From: Chlamydoabsidia padenii
Lineage: Eukaryota > Mucoromycota > Mucoromycetes > Mucorales > Cunninghamellaceae
DNA: 64,000 bases
Direction of reading: 5' to 3'
Assembly (NCBI GenBank): GCA_025330725.1
Contig: JAIWND010000046.1
Span: forward strand, 62,001-126,000
Shown piece after piece: positions 1-10,762 of this stretch. The notes under the pieces are model-generated. The model was given only the letters and a program-made list of their open reading frames with translations. It ran no database searches and was not told the DNA's origin. The stretch's first letter is position 1; every line of letters begins with the position of its first letter. A program made the position numbers and the translations under genes.

Positions 1-1
1 C

Positions 2-297
2 TTTGAAGATTGGGAATTCAAGTATCTGAATGTGTGGGGTGTGGATCCCGGTGTTACAAATGTGTATGTCGGTAGTAATGGCTCAAGTAATGACTTATAC
101 AATGACTTCGTAGAAAATGAACGTAAGTGGTTATTTGATGGGGTTGTATGGAATGGGATGGAGGGTTTGTATCAAATCTCATTCGTTATTTATGTGTTCT
201 TCTTAGGCGCTGGCGCTGGCGCTGGCGATGTGGAACGAAACGATCCTGGTGAGCATGATACTACTGAACATGATGCTACTGAACAAAATGATGGTAA

Positions 298-346
<49 letters not shown>

Positions 347-1316
347 GACGGCATTCTGACAACTGTTTTCATATTTGTATTTTTAGGTGAAAGTCATGAA
401 ATACAAAAAATATCTTCTGTTGAATATTACATCAAAGCTGGATTCAAGATGACACTGAACAAGATAAATTCGGCCAAGACAGATGAAATTCGTACCTCTG
501 AATCAAACATCACCACCAATAGAACCGCCAATTTACCAGGGATACAACAATACATCGATTCAACTTTAGCCGCTTTTGATCCTCTAACGAATTTCTATGG
601 TCAGATGAATATACAAGGTCTTGATTTTTTGAACTACCAAGGACGACAACGAATGGATCATAAACTTGTGAACATGCTTGTCAATGGTGGGCAGAAGTAT
701 CGAACTCCCCCTGGCTCTCAAGAACGATTGGACAATGTCGGCCATCAATGAAGACGAAGACGAAGACAAAGACAAAGAACAGTAACAGTCGTAGATGAAG
801 CTATTCCTATATCTCCTATACCAAAAACAAGGTAAGACTATTTGGTTGGAATTTCACGCGCATTATATACTGATGTTTAACTGATTTTATTTTTGTTGCA
901 TACAGAAAGTGGAAAAAGGCGCCAACTGATAACGATAACAGTAAGGTCCCCGTGGTGGTATTGGTGATGCCAATTTCGAAAGAAATCAAAAGGGTGCTGG
1001 CTCGTTGGTGGACAAGTGCCGGAAACTACTATTAGCGGCGGAGAAGGCAGGACGACTCGTTTATATCAATATGGGCGAATATCTTACTTCCCAAATATGC
1101 TCAAAATGTGGTGGACGAACTTTGGACCATAATGTGATTCCTCGGCCTGGGCAACTTGCAGAGCGTATGTATTCGGTAGCAGTGTGCAGTCACTGTTCTA
1201 CTGTTTGGCAACGCGACGTGAACGCTTCCCGGAACATGCGCACCCTATTTTTCAACATCGCCATCAATGGATATCGCCCTGGGGCTCTCACAAGACCATC
1301 TTCAACTACCAATTGA
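2..1316 (+). pseudogene. Fanzor (TnpB-like RNA-guided nuclease), family A copy 1, 5' end outside window
   Basis: Broken gene for a Fanzor protein, the eukaryotic relative of TnpB, whose known members are RNA-guided DNA endonucleases. The reading frame enters from the left edge and shows RuvC-I (WGVDPGVTN, about 35-61), a middle region shared with the copies at 39 and 61 kb, a GDANF motif near 980, a zinc ribbon (ICSKCGG about 1090; VCSHCS about 1180) and RuvC-III (RDVNASRN, about 1213). Likely introns are 123-206, 294-386 (holding 43 A) and 832-905. Two lesions are visible: an in-frame TGA at 749-751 and a one-base loss near 978, where the frame leaves KVPVVV and must shift to read GDANF. Both zinc pairs and the RuvC-III Asp are intact, so decay is recent. 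Assignment to the family is firm; the intron at 123-206 is uncertain because it has no stop and a length divisible by three. Confidence 0.8.
302..344 (+). repeat. Poly-A tract, 43 nt
   Basis: An uninterrupted run of A inside a likely intron (294-386) of the Fanzor pseudogene. Confidence 0.95.
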
Positions 1317-1362
1317 TTTTATCCGCATATCAAACATGCGTTGACGTTTACGACGTAAGTTG

Positions 1363-1364
<2 letters not shown>

Positions 1365-1403
<39 letters not shown>
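1365..1403 (+). repeat. Poly-A tract, 39 nt
   Basis: An uninterrupted run of A that starts 49 nt after the end of the Fanzor frame. It follows a short stretch (about 1318-1358) that resembles the 3' end of the relic at 5.4-5.7 kb (SAYQTCVDVYD against SAYQKMCVDG). Confidence 0.95.
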
Positions 1404-1405
<2 letters not shown>

Positions 1406-1479
1406 TATTGTACTTCATCCAGACTAACTATTTCTTATTTGTCCTTAATGGTTCCTGTCAACTGTCGTTATCTTCACTA

Positions 1480-1640
1480 TGATCTGCCTCAATTCTTTTT
1501 TCCCATGGTCTCAATTCGATTTTCCCGCCGTCCATTTTTATCCGCCCCCATCCAATTTTTATTTTCGCCCGTCCCAAATTCTTTTTCCCCAACCCCAATT
1601 CCATTTTGTCATTGCGCAAATTTATTTTAATAAACTGTAT
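1480..1640. repeat. Degenerate short oligomer array, transposon-end-like
   Basis: Read on the minus strand, the stretch is a loose series of units of about 20 nt built from a G-rich core (GGGACGGGCG, ATGGGGGCGG, ATGGACGGCGGG) followed by an A-rich tail. The style is the same as the CGGACG-plus-AT units that build the inverted repeats at 19.7 and 20.2 kb. It may be the subterminal region of another Tc1-like element. No partner repeat was identified, so the identity is tentative. Confidence 0.35.
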
Positions 1641-1789
1641 ACGTATATCACGACGGGAAAATTTTCGGCGGAGGTGCGGAGAATTCACCGTATGTACGTG
1701 ATTGAGAAGCCCCGTATGTACGGCGTGGAAAATCTGTGTGAAAAAAAAAAAAAATGATCAAAAATTAATTTTAATTAACAATTGACAGG

Positions 1790-2220
1790 CTCTCAACAAC
1801 AACAGCAACTGATCGACTAGCTAACACTCGAGCTATTTCAACAGATTACTCTATTACAATAACTGAAACGTAGCAACAACTTGGACCGTTAGTAAGTATA
1901 ACATTACTGAATATACAGATTGTAATCATTGCGTTGTTTTTATTTTACAACTTTGATGAGGTGTACTGAAGGACTGGGGACGAAAGTGGCGAAGTTACGG
2001 TAAGCTTACAACTAACATTTTTATAGCATGCTATTAAACTAATATTGCTTTCCTTTTGATAGAATCTATCTCCTGGCTGGCAATACTGGTAATACTAAAA
2101 CAAAGACACTTGAATATATTATTACTGTTTAGTTTGAGAACGTACTATCTACTTTATTTTAATAGGGTAAGCGTGCCCGACCAGAAAGTAGCACCCCTAC
2201 TCCTAGATGTAGGCGCTAAT
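1790..2220 (+). pseudogene. Relic of multi-exon transposon-type gene, C-terminal end
   Basis: Several tiny exon-like pieces are separated by GTAAGT...TAG intron-like segments, the last reading GKRARPESSTPTPRCRR then stop (about 2166-2217). The layout and the basic, Ser/Pro-rich tail resemble the C-terminal exons of the minus-strand gene at 47.3-48.4 kb, which ends SKRLRASASAPAPE. I infer a decayed relative of that gene, but no conserved core is preserved. An AATAAA signal follows near 2291. Confidence 0.25.
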
Positions 2221-2229
2221 TGGTAATAT

Positions 2230-3889
2230 GACAGATATGTCCGTTGTAGTGATAGCAATAGATAGTAATGGTGTAGAATGATTATATATTAATAAAACGT
2301 ACATTAACTATTATTACTGACTAAATGGTGGAATGGGGGCAAACAAATGGAATGAGGGTAAACAAATGGATATTGGATGATTGCACGTTTATACATCATT
2401 CAACGTATATAGCTCAAATAACCGTTCATACGAAGATGAATTTACGGTGACTTCACGGAATTTTTGTTTGGCAGAATCCGTACATACGCCGAAAAAATGT
2501 CCCATTGTGCTTAAGCTAAAGGTAAAGCGGGGTTTGAATACGAAATGGGTTTCATGACAGGTAAAAGTCATCGTAAGTTCGGACAGATTGATACAAGGGA
2601 CTTGGTGCTTGGCTTTTAACCTATATACCATAACCATTTGACGTCTAATAAAGACCCCATCTTTTTGTATCACTTATTTTTTATTGATTTGATTGACTAC
2701 ATCTAGACATAATCTTAAAAATCGTACGATTTCCCCAGCACTGACCACCTCCTATCTTATCCATTGTTTGAATGATTGGTTCACCATCAATTTTCACACG
2801 CTTTCATTTTCCTAGCTCTGATCACCTGTTTTTTATCACTTCCTGTATCTTACAAGAAGGCTCTACTTCACCCACCTCCAATATAAACTCTGTCTCTCTC
2901 CTCTGTCTTCTATCCGCTCTCCTCTCGCCACTGCCAATGTGGTCAGCTAGGCTGCAACGGTTATCCAATCAAACAATTTATGTAATTATGCTGGCCACTT
3001 GGTATGAATCCGCTCTCTGTCTCTCTCCATTCCTTTACCTCCGCTCCTTTTTGTATGCCCAATCCACTCATCTATGTTCAAAACTTTTCGGGCGGGTTAT
3101 CGCTTCCTCAACATTACTGCGCTTTGGTGGTAAGTTTTATCATTTGCAAAGACAAAAAAGTCTGATCACATGTACTAACTGACTGTTTGCTTTCTTTTCC
3201 AATGTATTATTGCTTTTGATCATTTCTTTCAACCACTTTTAAACATCGTATATTTTATTGTTGCTTTCATTTAATAAAACTAGTAAATTGTATAAGTTAC
3301 TACTATAGATACATTTAATGAAAGACCTTTTATTCTCCCAAATCATAACGCGTAATTGATAATGTAATGCATAACTGATAATGTAATACGTAACTGAAAA
3401 ATAAGTGATCTGGCAGTGACGATTACAGTGCTTTTATTGGCCATCACAATAGGTACTATTATAAAAACGACGCATTTTCTCTCTCTTGCCCTGACCTAAA
3501 ACAGTAGGTGAGATCCAAAAACTGTTTTCGGTTATCAAAAAGTGCGGCGGTTCAACGTTAGTTTACAGACCTTAAATCATGGACACAACCGCCAATTAGG
3601 GTTAACCGGGGTTTAAAGCCAATTCGTTTCAAACACCGTCAATGATACCCCTTACTTTTTCCCTTCACCTCCTTCTCTTTCGATTCTTCCTTTCTTTTAA
3701 TTTTCTTTCCTCTTTTATTAACCTTTGTTATTATTACTCCATCCCTTCTTAATTATGTTATTCTTCATATCCATCTTTTGTCACATTTACCTCCTTACTT
3801 CTTTACTCGAGCCAACCGAAACATTGCATGTTACTGTAAGCTTTTTTCATCAACTACAGCAAAAGACCACAAATAACCAAGCTCATAAT
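2230..3889. other. No supportable gene
   Basis: Short open frames exist on both strands (2389-2673 minus, 94 codons; 2772-3182 plus, 136 codons), but neither has a recognisable domain or a convincing exon structure. A direct repeat around CAAACAAATGGAATG occurs at about 2339-2370. The 3400-3720 part is pyrimidine-rich and is probably the promoter of the downstream gene. Confidence 0.5.
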
Positions 3890-5137
3890 ATGAAAGGAAA
3901 CAAGGCAGGAGCAATTATCCAAATAATATCCAGTGTTATGGTATTGCTTGTTCGAGTTTTTATTTTACTTTGTGTTTTGCTGATTATATCTTTGGTGGAA
4001 TTGTACTCTGGCACTACTAAAACTAAAAACATCCAGGAGTTGGAAACAGGAATAGCAACAACATTATCAACAATGAATAATAATAATAATAATAATAATA
4101 ATGCATCATCAGCATCGCCACTTTTGTTACCAACACCACCTTGTGAAAAAGAAGTAGATGTTCTGGATCCAACGAAGAAGATGAATGATCCACCAATCAG
4201 TTATCACGTCGACGCTGTTGTGCGACCTGCAACAGAGACAAAAGTGGTGGCAGTACCGAGCGAGCCCGCATCACTATCGCTATATTCACCACCTGACGAG
4301 GCTAGGTCAAAACAATCAAAAGATCAACAAACAATAACTAATAGCACCAATGATGATGATGATGATGATGTTGGCGATGTGAGCTGTTATAGTAGTGAGC
4401 CGATGCCATCGATTCAAAACTCAACTGTCGAACTAAATCAACAACAAGATCGTTTACCGGACATTCAAAAAACTCCTTTGTCTAGCATGATCTCTATGCA
4501 ACACAAAAATAGCATCTCCTATTCTTTAACGGGTGATAAAGACAATCTGGTTTCCTCCCAATCATTATCATTATCATTATCATTATCTCAACCACCTCCG
4601 TCATCTGACGAGTTTATTTCTCAAGCTTCAAATAGCGTTACTGATGAAAATACACAAAAGACGCAGTCGGAAATGCCGGATCATACTCCGAATGAGCATT
4701 CTTCTACCGAATCTATGAGTATTTCCAATGAAAACAAAATCACACAAATAGAGCCAATTATAGAAGATATGAAAAGCTCACCAGCATCAGTACCCTTACT
4801 CTCACCTTCTGCTTCTTTATCATCCTCGTTATCCACATTGAATCATATCACCAACCAGCAAGAAAAATCGGCCACTATTACAGGCTCAGATAGTCAACAT
4901 CTTCATGGTCTTGGTCGATTCCATCGATCATTTATCAAAAAGCAACAACAACAACAACAACAACAACAGTCAGATAAAATAGACGTACTTATTCCTATTC
5001 CTAGTCACTCTTCTCGTACCCATAAAAGCAATACATCTACAGCTCCCCTTGGTAATAGTTTGTCAACGAAATTAAACAAACTGAAGCAGCCAGGACGAAG
5101 GATTAGTCAAATGTTTAAAAAAAAGAATAAACAGTGA
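3890..5137 (+). CDS. Predicted single-pass membrane protein with low-complexity tail
   Basis: A 415-residue frame from the ATG at 3890. Residues about 8-32 form one strong hydrophobic segment (IIQIISSVMVLLVRVFILL). The remainder is hydrophilic and probably disordered, rich in Ser, Thr, Pro and Gln, with homopeptides encoded by microsatellites: nine Asn near 4078, Asp near 4350, Ser-Leu repeats near 4560 and ten Gln near 4944. The C-terminus is strongly basic (GRRISQMFKKKNKQ). The frame is open upstream to another ATG at 3755, which would add a second hydrophobic stretch; a GTAAGC near 3836 suggests that part may be intronic or untranslated, so I prefer 3890. I do not recognise a family. A type III or signal-anchor membrane protein with a cytoplasmic tail is possible but unproven. 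Confidence 0.6.
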   Translation: MKGNKAGAIIQIISSVMVLLVRVFILLCVLLIISLVELYSGTTKTKNIQELETGIATTLSTMNNNNNNNNNASSASPLLLPTPPCEKEVDVLDPTKKMNDPPISYHVDAVVRPATETKVVAVPSEPASLSLYSPPDEARSKQSKDQQTITNSTNDDDDDDVGDVSCYSSEPMPSIQNSTVELNQQQDRLPDIQKTPLSSMISMQHKNSISYSLTGDKDNLVSSQSLSLSLSLSQPPPSSDEFISQASNSVTDENTQKTQSEMPDHTPNEHSSTESMSISNENKITQIEPIIEDMKSSPASVPLLSPSASLSSSLSTLNHITNQQEKSATITGSDSQHLHGLGRFHRSFIKKQQQQQQQQQSDKIDVLIPIPSHSSRTHKSNTSTAPLGNSLSTKLNKLKQPGRRISQMFKKKNKQ

Positions 5138-5420
5138 AAAGGCATTTGGTAGATGGGTCTATCACTTTAAAATAAATAGTATTTTTATTCCATTCATCAA
5201 TTATTTTTCCTTTCCTGTCCAAGTTGCTCGTCGTCACCTCTACCTTGGCCATTCATTCAAATGTTACAATAGCACCATCAAAGCACGTTTTCAATACCCA
5301 CAATCGTAAATGATTACCTAGAATATTAATAAAAGCATACATAAATTAGTACAACTTTTGTTGATAATACAGAAAACAATAATAATAATAATAATAACAA
5401 TAATAGTAGTAATAAGAGCT

Positions 5421-5655
5421 GACCATTGCTGCCGACATGAAGGAAGAGAACGTGTAAATCGTTCATGAGGTTCTTGTCAGTGTTAGAATACTTCAAGTGA
5501 TTTGGACACAACGTGGTGTCAATGCCTCCAGGAACATACGTGCACTTTTTATGAACCTTGTGAAAATGGAAGACCACCTAACACTCTGGCAGGACCATCC
5601 CCAACGTATGAGTATTCCGCATATCAAAAGATGTGTTGATGGTTCAACTTTTTAA
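5421..5655 (+). pseudogene. Fanzor family A relic, C-terminal fragment
   Basis: Short heavily decayed fragment. The clearest part is VNASRNIRALFMNL followed by a tail ending CVDGSTF then TAA, which matches the RuvC-III region and 3' end of copy 1. The catalytic Asp before VNAS reads Gly (RGVNAS), the preceding zinc-ribbon cysteines are disrupted by small indels, and stops lie upstream. No RuvC-I or middle region is present nearby, so this is a non-functional stub. Confidence 0.65.
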
Positions 5656-5769
5656 TAAAATTTATTCCAAAAAAAATTATAGGATTATTATCAGGACCTA
5701 TGCGACAAGGGTGATCGTATCTACTGTTCAAACCAACTTTGGGCAACAAAGGCTCATTGCCATTGTAGA

Positions 5770-7594
5770 TCAATAATTGTAACGTTGCTAAAGAGTAAAA
5801 AAAAAAAAAGTAATTTCATATCAGTACACAGCTTCGATAACTAATAAAACATCAAAGTATCTCTACCTGTAAATCTTGAAACATATCTTGTAGCTGAAAG
5901 AGAAACAAACAAACAAAAAAAAAAAAAAAAAAAAAAAGTCAGCATATGTATTTCCTTTTATCTTTTTTTAAGCATTATGTATAAACCTTTGATGATGCGT
6001 TTTCAGCCAAATCTCTTACAGCCTCTAAATCAGCAGCAGCTTGACCTACGAATCTCCTAGCTTGATCCTGTAATACATCCCATTCCCCACCACCACCTCG
6101 TTGCTGTTGCTGTTGCTGTTGCTGTTGTGTACTAGAATAATCATTGCTATCGTTATTCCCAAAATATTGGGATGAGGATATAGCAGAAGCACCAGAAAAT
6201 TGTTTCAATCTTGCAGACTCGGCAGCTGAAACTGCAGGATCGTACTCATTTCTTCCGAAATATTGATCAGAAGAAATCGCACGAGCATTTCCAAATTTTT
6301 CTTTAGCGCATGATGAATTGTCGTCGGCATGAATGTTTTCATTTATAGACCTTGAGCTATAAGATATTGTCGTTTGTTGCTGTTGCCTCGGTGATGGTAA
6401 TGATGATGTATTCAAACGAGACATCCCGAAACCTAATTTTTCAATAGTATCATTTTGTTCGGATTGGATTGTTTTCTTATCATCTGATGATGGTTGTTGA
6501 TACATCAATCGGGATGACATTGTACGAGCCTCCCTGTCTTCAGATGAAACTACTTCAGTGGCATCATCATTGTCATTGTAACCCAACTTGGTTCGTCTTT
6601 CTGATTCTTGTTTCGCATTGGCCTCGGCTTGCTCGAAATCGAAATTGACTGCGGCTTTCTTTACGCCGAATTTATTAGGTTTGGTGTTTCGTCTTGTCGT
6701 TGTCATTGTGGATCGAAGCTTTCTGGTACTAACTGTTGGTATCTGGTTGGATGTTATATGAGGTTGATTGATGTTGTGAGTGCCAGTAGTGGGGGGTAAT
6801 TGAGAACTGGTAGTCAGAGGTTCTTGTTCCATGATTTCAGATTTAGGTACAGCTACAGGTACAGGTACAGCTTCTGTTGGTTTTTCAACGGCAGAAGTTG
6901 ACACTACGTCGGAATTTTTCGTTTCAATGGAAGACGATGTTGAAGTTTCAGGTTCCATGCCATTATCAATGATGACATTGTTAGGGTTTCTGTGCAAAAG
7001 GAAAAACGTGAATAAAGTCGAAAGATAACTAAAAAAAAATACGTGCCATTGTATATACTACTTACTCTACTGTGTCTTGAGCTACCTTTTTATCCAGTTG
7101 AGCTTTGTATAGTTGGCCTGCACGACCTCCATATTTCAACCTTGTGTCTTTTGAAGTAGCTAGATCACTATGTTTCGAAAAAAACTCCAAGGCTGACTGA
7201 TTACCACCAACTTTCATATAGCGCAATTGCTCCCAGGTCCATGTATCAAGTACAGTCGATCTATATCATTTAGTTATTTTGGTGCAAGTGGTGAATTACA
7301 TGCTAGAGCATTTTTATTGTGATACTATTGTTGGATTTTTACCTGACAAAACTAATGTGAACACCAAGATTTCGATGAGCAGATGAACATTCTGTGCAAA
7401 TATAAACGCCAAAAGGAATAGATGCCCAAGATGGGTTCTTAGACATACAGTCAAAGCAAGCCTTAAAAAAAGTAGTTCAATAGATTATTCTTTTCAACTG
7501 AGCAATGTAAATGTCCCATACATACTTTATTATATCTGTTTTGCTTGAGTTTCCTAAAGACGATCTCTATTTGTTCTTTTGTTGGTTCAGACAT
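5770..7594 (-). CDS. glo3: ArfGAP of the Glo3 / ARFGAP2-3 type
   Basis: GTPase-activating protein for Arf, acting on COPI coats at the Golgi. Proposed exons on the minus strand: 7594-7526, 7461-7343, 7260-7066, 6989-5987, 5893-5867, 5787-5770, giving 476 residues with every junction in frame. The ArfGAP domain spans about residues 10-120, with zinc ligands C25, C28, C45 and C48 (ACFDC, ICTEC) and the arginine finger in SSAHRNLG. The segment [20 protein letters not shown] is typical of the Glo3 branch rather than Gcs1. Two [14 protein letters not shown] repeats occur in the second half, and the extreme C-terminus LQDLQQRYNY resembles the ARFGAP2/3 end. Two very short 3' exons (27 and 18 nt) could easily be missed by gene callers. 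The fifth intron holds a homopolymer run. Confidence in function is high; the 3' exons are inferred from splice sites and family similarity. Confidence 0.9.
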
Positions 7595-8995
7595 AAGATG
7601 TTGTTTAGGGAGGGAAAAGAGGAAAAGGAAAAGAGCCAATTAAACATCTGCCTATCATAGCAACACGTGTGAGTGTCTGATTTTCCCCCAATTCCCTTTG
7701 TGTCTGAGAATGAAAAAAGCCAGTAATGTCTTTTGTGTACTGTAAAAGGGTCAGTGCGATTTGTTTACCTGAATGCGAAGCAAATATATGGTAGAATATT
7801 GCTCATTGTTTTCATTTCGTCTAATCATCGCGATGGTCGGTGGAACTCTTTCTGTCCAAACAAATAAACGTATATCCTTCTCCTAACGCTCAAGGAGCTC
7901 TGTCTGTATAATGGTGATAAAAACAGTATCACTTAAATTCCAAGCATTTAAGCTCCAATCATAACACCCATTATGAAAATCATACGAGGCCATAACACAT
8001 ACTTAAAAAGAAAAAAGGCTTTTTTAGGATTTGACCCTGAAAAAAAGCATACCAAAGGGTCAAATGATTCCACTCAAACTCCGAGAATACCCCAGAAATA
8101 TGGTTTTTCTACATGACCTGAACATGATCATTGCTGCTCAGCAAAGTCAAGCGAACGATCCAAGGAACAAGTCTCACAAAGGAGCCACATTATTAAAAAT
8201 AGAACAGTCATTTTGCCATTAGCGCTCATCACATACTCAAAAATGTCCCCTTTTTGGAGATTATGCACCTGATATAGTCTCCCATTATCGGTAAGATCTA
8301 CGGCTACTCAGCTCGACCTTTGAGTGATAAATCGTATTATGTGTTAATGTGTTTATGTGTTTATTCTTTCCATTTGTGTGAGCGTCGGATGTAAAAGCGT
8401 TTGATAAACTTTATGGGTATCATTACTTGTATGTGATGGGGTCCACTTGTTCACGTATGTCAATTATTTTGAAAGGTTAGTCTCGTTACAAGTACTCTTT
8501 TTCTTACTTACCTGGGGTATAAATCACGCCTATATATATAGTTTAGTCAGGTATCACTGTTTTTCGTAACATTTATTTACCGAGTTTATGGTGAGCGACG
8601 TTGTATAAGCACCAAATGCCGAGAAAAAAAAAACCTCATAGTCATTTAAAGATTTCGAGTCCCCCACATCTTTATTGAGATCTTCTACTGCTCCCATAGC
8701 CCAATCAGAGTCTGTTTACCTTACTTTCACATCACACTCTTGACTTTGTCTAACACGTTCCTCTTCCTCTGTTTAGCCAAGGACTATGGAAGCGACTCAA
8801 TCTTTTTAGCCTCAATATGAGAGTCCGTAAAATCATGTCAGCTAGGAAACAGAACGTCATGCCTCTTTCACTCTCTCTACATTAACGTTGTACAAAGTCC
8901 GATTTAGGCAAAACCCTGTTTCTTTTTATACATTAAAAAAACTTGCCCGATTTGTCGAATTTATGACTAGGATGTGTACAAAATGCATAAAAAAG
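7595..8995. other. Intergenic, divergent promoters
   Basis: Separates the start of the ArfGAP gene (minus) from the secreted-protein gene (plus). Only short frames without features occur (longest 63 codons at 8031-8222). Nothing further recognised. Confidence 0.6.
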
Positions 8996-9003
8996 TATAT
9001 AAT
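8996..9003 (+). promoter_or_regulatory. Probable TATA box
   Basis: TATATAAT lies 54 nt before the ATG at 9057, a distance that leaves room for a short 5' leader of the secreted-protein gene. Confidence 0.5.
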
Positions 9004-9056
9004 AGGGAGGGAGAAGGGATGTTTCCGCATTATTTATTTCTTTCACTTGAAGTATA

Positions 9057-9747
9057 ATGAAGTTCTCTATACTTTCTTCTCTCCTTGCCATCTCTGCCGC
9101 CGCCATGGTTTCTGCTGGGTCTACTACTTTCTCTGGTACTGTTTATATTTACCAAAACAGTATTCCTCATCCCAAGACTACTTTCCTCAAGGCAGGCTCA
9201 AATGGCTCGGTAGTAACAAATGGTGCTGGTTGTAAGGGTAACAAGACCTTGTCTGGTAAAGATGGTGCTCTCACTGGCACCTTTACTACTGTAAACAACC
9301 AATGGGATTTCAATGGTCAACATGATAATGAAATCAATATGGGTAATTTTTTTTTTTTAAAAAAAAGGGGGGGGAGAAGAAATTCAACACTTGATTAAAA
9401 TTTTTCGTTTGTAAGGTTACGTCAAGATCAATGACAAGAACTGTCTTACTCTCACTAAAGGCAGTCCTTTGAGCTCTGCTCCCTGCCCCTCTTTCAGTGA
9501 AGAAATCAAGGCTGGTAACAAATTTGCCTGGTTCCACGACAAACGCAACAGTGCCATTTGGGCTTATGGTGGTGATGCTGATGCTGAAGAAAGCAACGGT
9601 CTCAACTTTGATATTACCAACTTCCAAACCACCGGCAAAACTGTGAATGGCATTCCTTTTCATGATGATGTTCTTGAAAATACTTTCCTTTCCCTTGGTT
9701 ATATTAGTTTGGGCCACAGCGGTAAGAGACCCACTGGCTGTCAATAA
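9057..9747 (+). CDS. Small secreted protein of unknown function
   Basis: Two exons, 9057-9342 and 9416-9747, encode 205 residues. The first 20 residues are a classical signal peptide (hydrophobic core LSSLLAISAAAMVSA, cleavage probably before Gly/Ser). The mature part has no further membrane segment, four cysteines and many Gly, Asn, Thr and aromatic residues, suggesting a small beta-rich extracellular or wall protein. The intron carries T10, A8 and G8 runs in succession. A TATA box lies upstream, and the gene stands alone between Glo3 and a Fanzor relic. I do not recognise the family; effector, wall or storage roles would be guesses. Confidence 0.75.
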
Positions 9748-10326
9748 ATGGCTTCCCTATCCATGAATGGTACTTTTTAGCTTGTTATTTTCTTGTCGTT
9801 AAAAAATAAATGATCATTCTAGATAAAAATTAGTTTCATCTTGTTGTTCAGTATTTATTGGTACGGTTGTAAAGATAAGATGGCGCTCTAGAAAGAGGTT
9901 CAAGAAATGAAAACTCCAATGCGTGGCATATCATGTTACACACCTTTTTTTTTTTCTAAATGACTAATCAAACCTGTGACAGGACATATAACCGACACAC
10001 GGAACTTGCGACTTTATCGTAATTGAAAAAACCGTTTGTTCCTAGAATATGGCTCTATCTCTCTCTTTTGGCCTTTCGGTGAACTCATTGTTTGAATGAA
10101 ATTCCGACGAAAAGATTTGCATGAATGAACTTCCAAGGGATCTGCTATGGACACGTAGGAAATATCAACCGGAATATGGGAACAAGCTGCACTCTTAACT
10201 AATATATCAGGGGTTTAGATGAGGGTACTTTCATCCGAAAATAAACAATCGGAACAGGTATGTCGTCAGTGAACGCTCAATTCCTTGATTTAAAACAAAT
10301 CAACTCCTCAAATTCCCAGATTTTGA
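9748..10326. other. Intergenic
   Basis: 3' flank of the secreted-protein gene (AATAAA-like signal near 9805). No gene seen up to the abrupt start of the Fanzor fragment. Confidence 0.5.
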
Positions 10327-10680
10327 AAACCGCTTGGTCTAGTGAAGTTATTCCGAAAAGCAACAAAGTTGACACAAAGACAACACTTAATGTTTGTAGT
10401 GGATGTGAACGAACAATATACATCGAAGGTGTGCTCGAGATATGGAAAACGATTATTGGATAATGTACGTGTTGGTGACAATAGGCGGTCAAAATTGCAT
10501 AGTGTTGTAAGCTGCAATGCTTGCCACATTGTATGGCAACGAGACGTCAATGCCTCCAGAAACATTCATTCCTTGGCCATGTTCGAAATTTGTGGGTTGG
10601 TGCAGGATGTCTTCACACGTGGATACGTACAAACGCCCAACGAAAATATTCCGGGTAGTAAAAACCCGTCTGACGCATAA
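10327..10680 (+). pseudogene. Fanzor family A, C-terminal fragment (copy 3)
   Basis: Fragment covering the zinc ribbon and RuvC-III. It is almost identical to 55863-56219: I count about 18 differences over some 350 nt. The frame reads KVCSRYGK where the partner has KVCSRCGK, so a zinc cysteine has become tyrosine (codon 10441-10443, TGT to TAT). The second pair (SCNACH) and RuvC-III (RDVNASRN) are intact. The similarity starts sharply at GAAAACCGCTTGG and nothing of RuvC-I is present, so this is a truncated duplicate, not an active nuclease. Confidence 0.85.
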
Positions 10681-10762
10681 ACCGTAAGTGACACCTCCTT
10701 TTCTTTTCTTTTTCTGAACCTTTCTTTCTATCTTATAGTAATTGGACTCTTTTCTGGTTTAG
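10681..10762 (+). other. Conserved 3' flank of Fanzor fragment
   Basis: Similarity to the 55-kb copy continues about 80 nt past the stop codon and then ends. The stretch has a GTAAGT donor-like start, a pyrimidine tract and a TCTTATAG end, so it may be a 3'-UTR intron; it could also be part of a guide-RNA (omegaRNA) end of the element. The donor GT is changed to GC in the 56-kb copy. Function is inference only. Confidence 0.35.

Noticed and set aside
190..372. Minus-strand poly-Phe frame
   Set aside because: Created by the A43 tract; same for other Lys/Phe homopolymer frames at 1184-1757 and 56327-56557.
1365..1403. Poly-A after Fanzor copy 1 as sign of a retrocopy
   Set aside because: Copy 1 still contains at least one clear intron (832-905), and similar runs occur in introns of host genes.
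2389..2673. 94-codon minus-strand frame as a gene
   Set aside because: No domain, start context or splice partner. It lies in repeat-derived DNA.
2772..3182. 136-codon plus-strand frame as a gene
   Set aside because: Pyrimidine-rich DNA gives a Leu/Ser-rich translation without family features. Probably chance.
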